Source: Nocardia testacea NBRC 100365
Lineage (GTDB): Bacteria; Actinomycetota; Actinomycetes; Mycobacteriales; Mycobacteriaceae
NCBI RefSeq assembly: GCF_000308775.1
Contig: NZ_BAGJ01000171.1
Coordinates: forward strand, 1 to 64,000
Reading direction: 5' to 3'
Length of the DNA: 64,000 nucleotides
Shown in pieces: positions 62,714-64,000 of this stretch. Every line of letters starts with the position of its first letter. The first letter of the stretch is position 1. Position numbers and translations under genes: made by a program. A model generated the notes under the pieces. The model was not told the DNA's origin, ran no database searches, and was given only the letters and a program-made list of their open reading frames with translations.

Positions 62714-63658
62714 TTACTGCGCGGTACTCGCGGTGGGAGCGTGGAATGTGCGTATCTCGGGCAGTAGTCGCCCGGCCTCGTCGGTCGTCTGCTCCAGGGC
62801 GAGGGCCGCGATATCGGTGCCCGGGAGAACTTCCGGTTTGGCGATCCCGGTCGGCACATGGATATCGCTGACCACACCTCCCTCTCCGTGCATATAGGTG
62901 GCGAACTCCTGCGCACCCGAAGCACCGGGCCTGCTGCTGTTGCACGACAGCAGCACCATCGGCCGCTGCGGTCCGTCCGTGATCGCACGGTGAAGATCTG
63001 GATGGCTTCGAACAAGGCGTCCGAATGTCTCCCCGTCCACCACCAACTTCTTCCACACCGGGTTCTCGGCAGTACCCACATTGGCATCAACGCTGTAGCC
63101 GTGCAGACTCGCATGGGCATCGATGAAGATGGGCGGAGTACCGTTGCGCCGCACCGCCTTCCCCCAGGCCGCCTCTCGGGAGTGGCCCCATTCCCAGATC
63201 GATCGGGAACCGCGTATCGGTAGCTCCCGGCGCACGGCCGGTGAGTATTCCGTATCGGCCAAACGGTCCGACTGTGCCCACCTGCGCATGTAGGCGCTCT
63301 CGGCGGCGTCATCGATACCGGGCTGCGTGCTCAGCACTCGTAGCCCGAGGATATTTCCCTCCGAGTCGTACATGGTGGTGGTGCGCGCCGCATCCGCACC
63401 GAAGGTGAGTTCGTCGCCGTCATCGGTCCATCCCCGCAAGGTCGCCGCGGCATCGACCGGGGATCTCTCCTCACCTCGGCCGACAGCGGCGACGGCTCGT
63501 GCGCCGTCCACATCACTACCTGTTTCATGCTTGATGGCCCCGCGCAGGCTTTCCGCCGCTCCGGTGAGGTTGCCATTCGCGCCCGACTTGATGCCCTCAA
63601 CGGGTTTCTGAATCGCCCTGACGGCTGCGAGCATCAACTCCTGCAGTCGTCGGCTCAT
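62714..63658 (-). CDS. Solo effector with a CHAT/C80-like cysteine-peptidase domain
   Basis: 314 aa from ATG 63658. N-terminal amphipathic helix (RRLQELMLAAVRAIQKPVEG), a linker with DGARAVAAVGRGEE, and a C-terminal domain with FIDAHASLHGY (His182/His186) and RPMVLLSCNSS (Cys239). The His plus LLSC arrangement resembles caspase-like CHAT and C80 self-cleaving peptidase domains of secreted toxins. Upstream features and domain order place it with the other solo effectors; there is no signal peptide and no immunity gene visible. Confidence 0.7.
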   Translation of the reverse strand: MSRRLQELMLAAVRAIQKPVEGIKSGANGNLTGAAESLRGAIKHETGSDVDGARAVAAVGRGEERSPVDAAATLRGWTDDGDELTFGADAARTTTMYDSEGNILGLRVLSTQPGIDDAAESAYMRRWAQSDRLADTEYSPAVRRELPIRGSRSIWEWGHSREAAWGKAVRRNGTPPIFIDAHASLHGYSVDANVGTAENPVWKKLVVDGETFGRLVRSHPDLHRAITDGPQRPMVLLSCNSSRPGASGAQEFATYMHGEGGVVSDIHVPTGIAKPEVLPGTDIAALALEQTTDEAGRLLPEIRTFHAPTASTAQ

Positions 63659-63788
63659 ATCACAAAGTTTGCTCTAGACCTTTCCACCGTCCAACCCCGG
63701 AGGGCCGGCGGGCTATCGGGCCCTGACCTGCGGTTCGGTCAGGGCCAACGAGATCGCTCGTGCCATCTTCTCGTTCCGGGCCGCCTGG

Positions 63789-64000
63789 TCAGAGCCGGGT
63801 GTCTTCGCGGAGCGCGTCCTCGACGTGCGGGCGCTCGTCGCCGAGTTGCGGGCCGGGGGCGGCAACTTCCGGACGATTCCGGCCGAGGACCTCCACATAG
63901 TGGACATTGGTCATGAGGCCGAGGACGTTGCCGAACGGGTCCAGCACGGAGCCGGTGACGAAACCCGGTCCGCGAGTGGTGATCGGCTCGTATTCGGTGG
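63789..64000 (-). CDS. VOC-family protein, 3' part (cut by window edge)
   Basis: About 70 codons of the C-terminal part of a glyoxalase-like protein run into the right edge. The segment FVTGSVLDPFGNVLGLM is the VOC end motif, followed by HYVEVLGRNRPEVAAPGP and an acidic tail ending at 63789. The start lies beyond the window. Confidence 0.75.
   Translation of the reverse strand, partial: TEYEPITTRGPGFVTGSVLDPFGNVLGLMTNVHYVEVLGRNRPEVAAPGPQLGDERPHVEDALREDTRL

Overview
The window is high-GC DNA from a mycolic-acid actinobacterium, most likely Nocardia or a close relative. Four things support this: an antigen-85-type mycolyltransferase, WXG100 (ESX) proteins, many TetR/XRE-DUF397 regulators, and two gene blocks (thiE/thiO-thiS-thiG and mutT3/glnX-glnH-pknG) matching the Mycobacterium tuberculosis Rv0410c-Rv0417 neighbourhood. 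Genus assignment is an inference from content.

Layout. 1-2.1 kb: a mycolyltransferase gene preceded by two tiny signal-less hydrophobic peptide genes of the same strand, a possible mycomembrane peptide locus. 2-16.4 kb: ordinary accessory and housekeeping genes (histone-deacetylase-like amidohydrolase, DUF1023 hydrolase, secreted proteins, VOC proteins, NmrA/HxlR pair, TetR/hydrolase pair, adenosine deaminase, SDR, F420-type PPOX protein, DUF1990), plus a scar where a divergent GntR/alcohol dehydrogenase pair was internally deleted. 16.4-28 kb: a region rich in conflict genes. It holds a zincin effector with a small overlapping partner, an XRE-DUF5753/DUF397 regulatory pair with three 23-bp-spaced repeats, a YefM antitoxin whose YoeB toxin is reduced to a stub, an ESX polymorphic-toxin cassette (two WXG100 proteins, toxin, DUF6188 immunity) and another solo effector-like gene.

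28.2-37.5 kb: a seven-gene operon on the minus strand (AtuA-like protein, acyl-CoA dehydrogenase, biotin-dependent carboxyltransferase and biotin carboxylase, second acyl-CoA dehydrogenase, enoyl-CoA hydratase, TetR repressor). A perfect 16-bp palindrome lies at its promoter end. It should convert a branched or terpenoid acyl-CoA by dehydrogenation, carboxylation and hydration. 38.5-41.6 kb: thiazole/thiamine genes. 41.7-48.5 kb: kinase-fold protein, ABC exporter, class III nucleotidyl cyclase, ADP-ribosyltransferase-like effector, LysR regulator. 48.6-54 kb: a DnaE-type DNA polymerase III alpha subunit, then RibD-type deaminase and reductase genes and a Nudix hydrolase. 54.2-59.4 kb: the GlnX-GlnH-PknG amino-acid-sensing kinase pathway. 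59.4-64 kb: two more effector-like genes, alpha-methylacyl-CoA racemase and an alkylguanine methyltransferase, ending in a VOC gene cut by the window edge.

A recurring theme is single genes (4.1, 16.7, 26.9, 41.7, 46.5, 59.7 and 62.7 kb) that encode different predicted catalytic domains behind a short amphipathic N-terminal helix. They have no signal peptide and no WXG100 module, some have small overlapping partner genes, and several sit between conserved housekeeping blocks. This is the best candidate in the window for an undescribed effector-delivery family. That reading is an inference.
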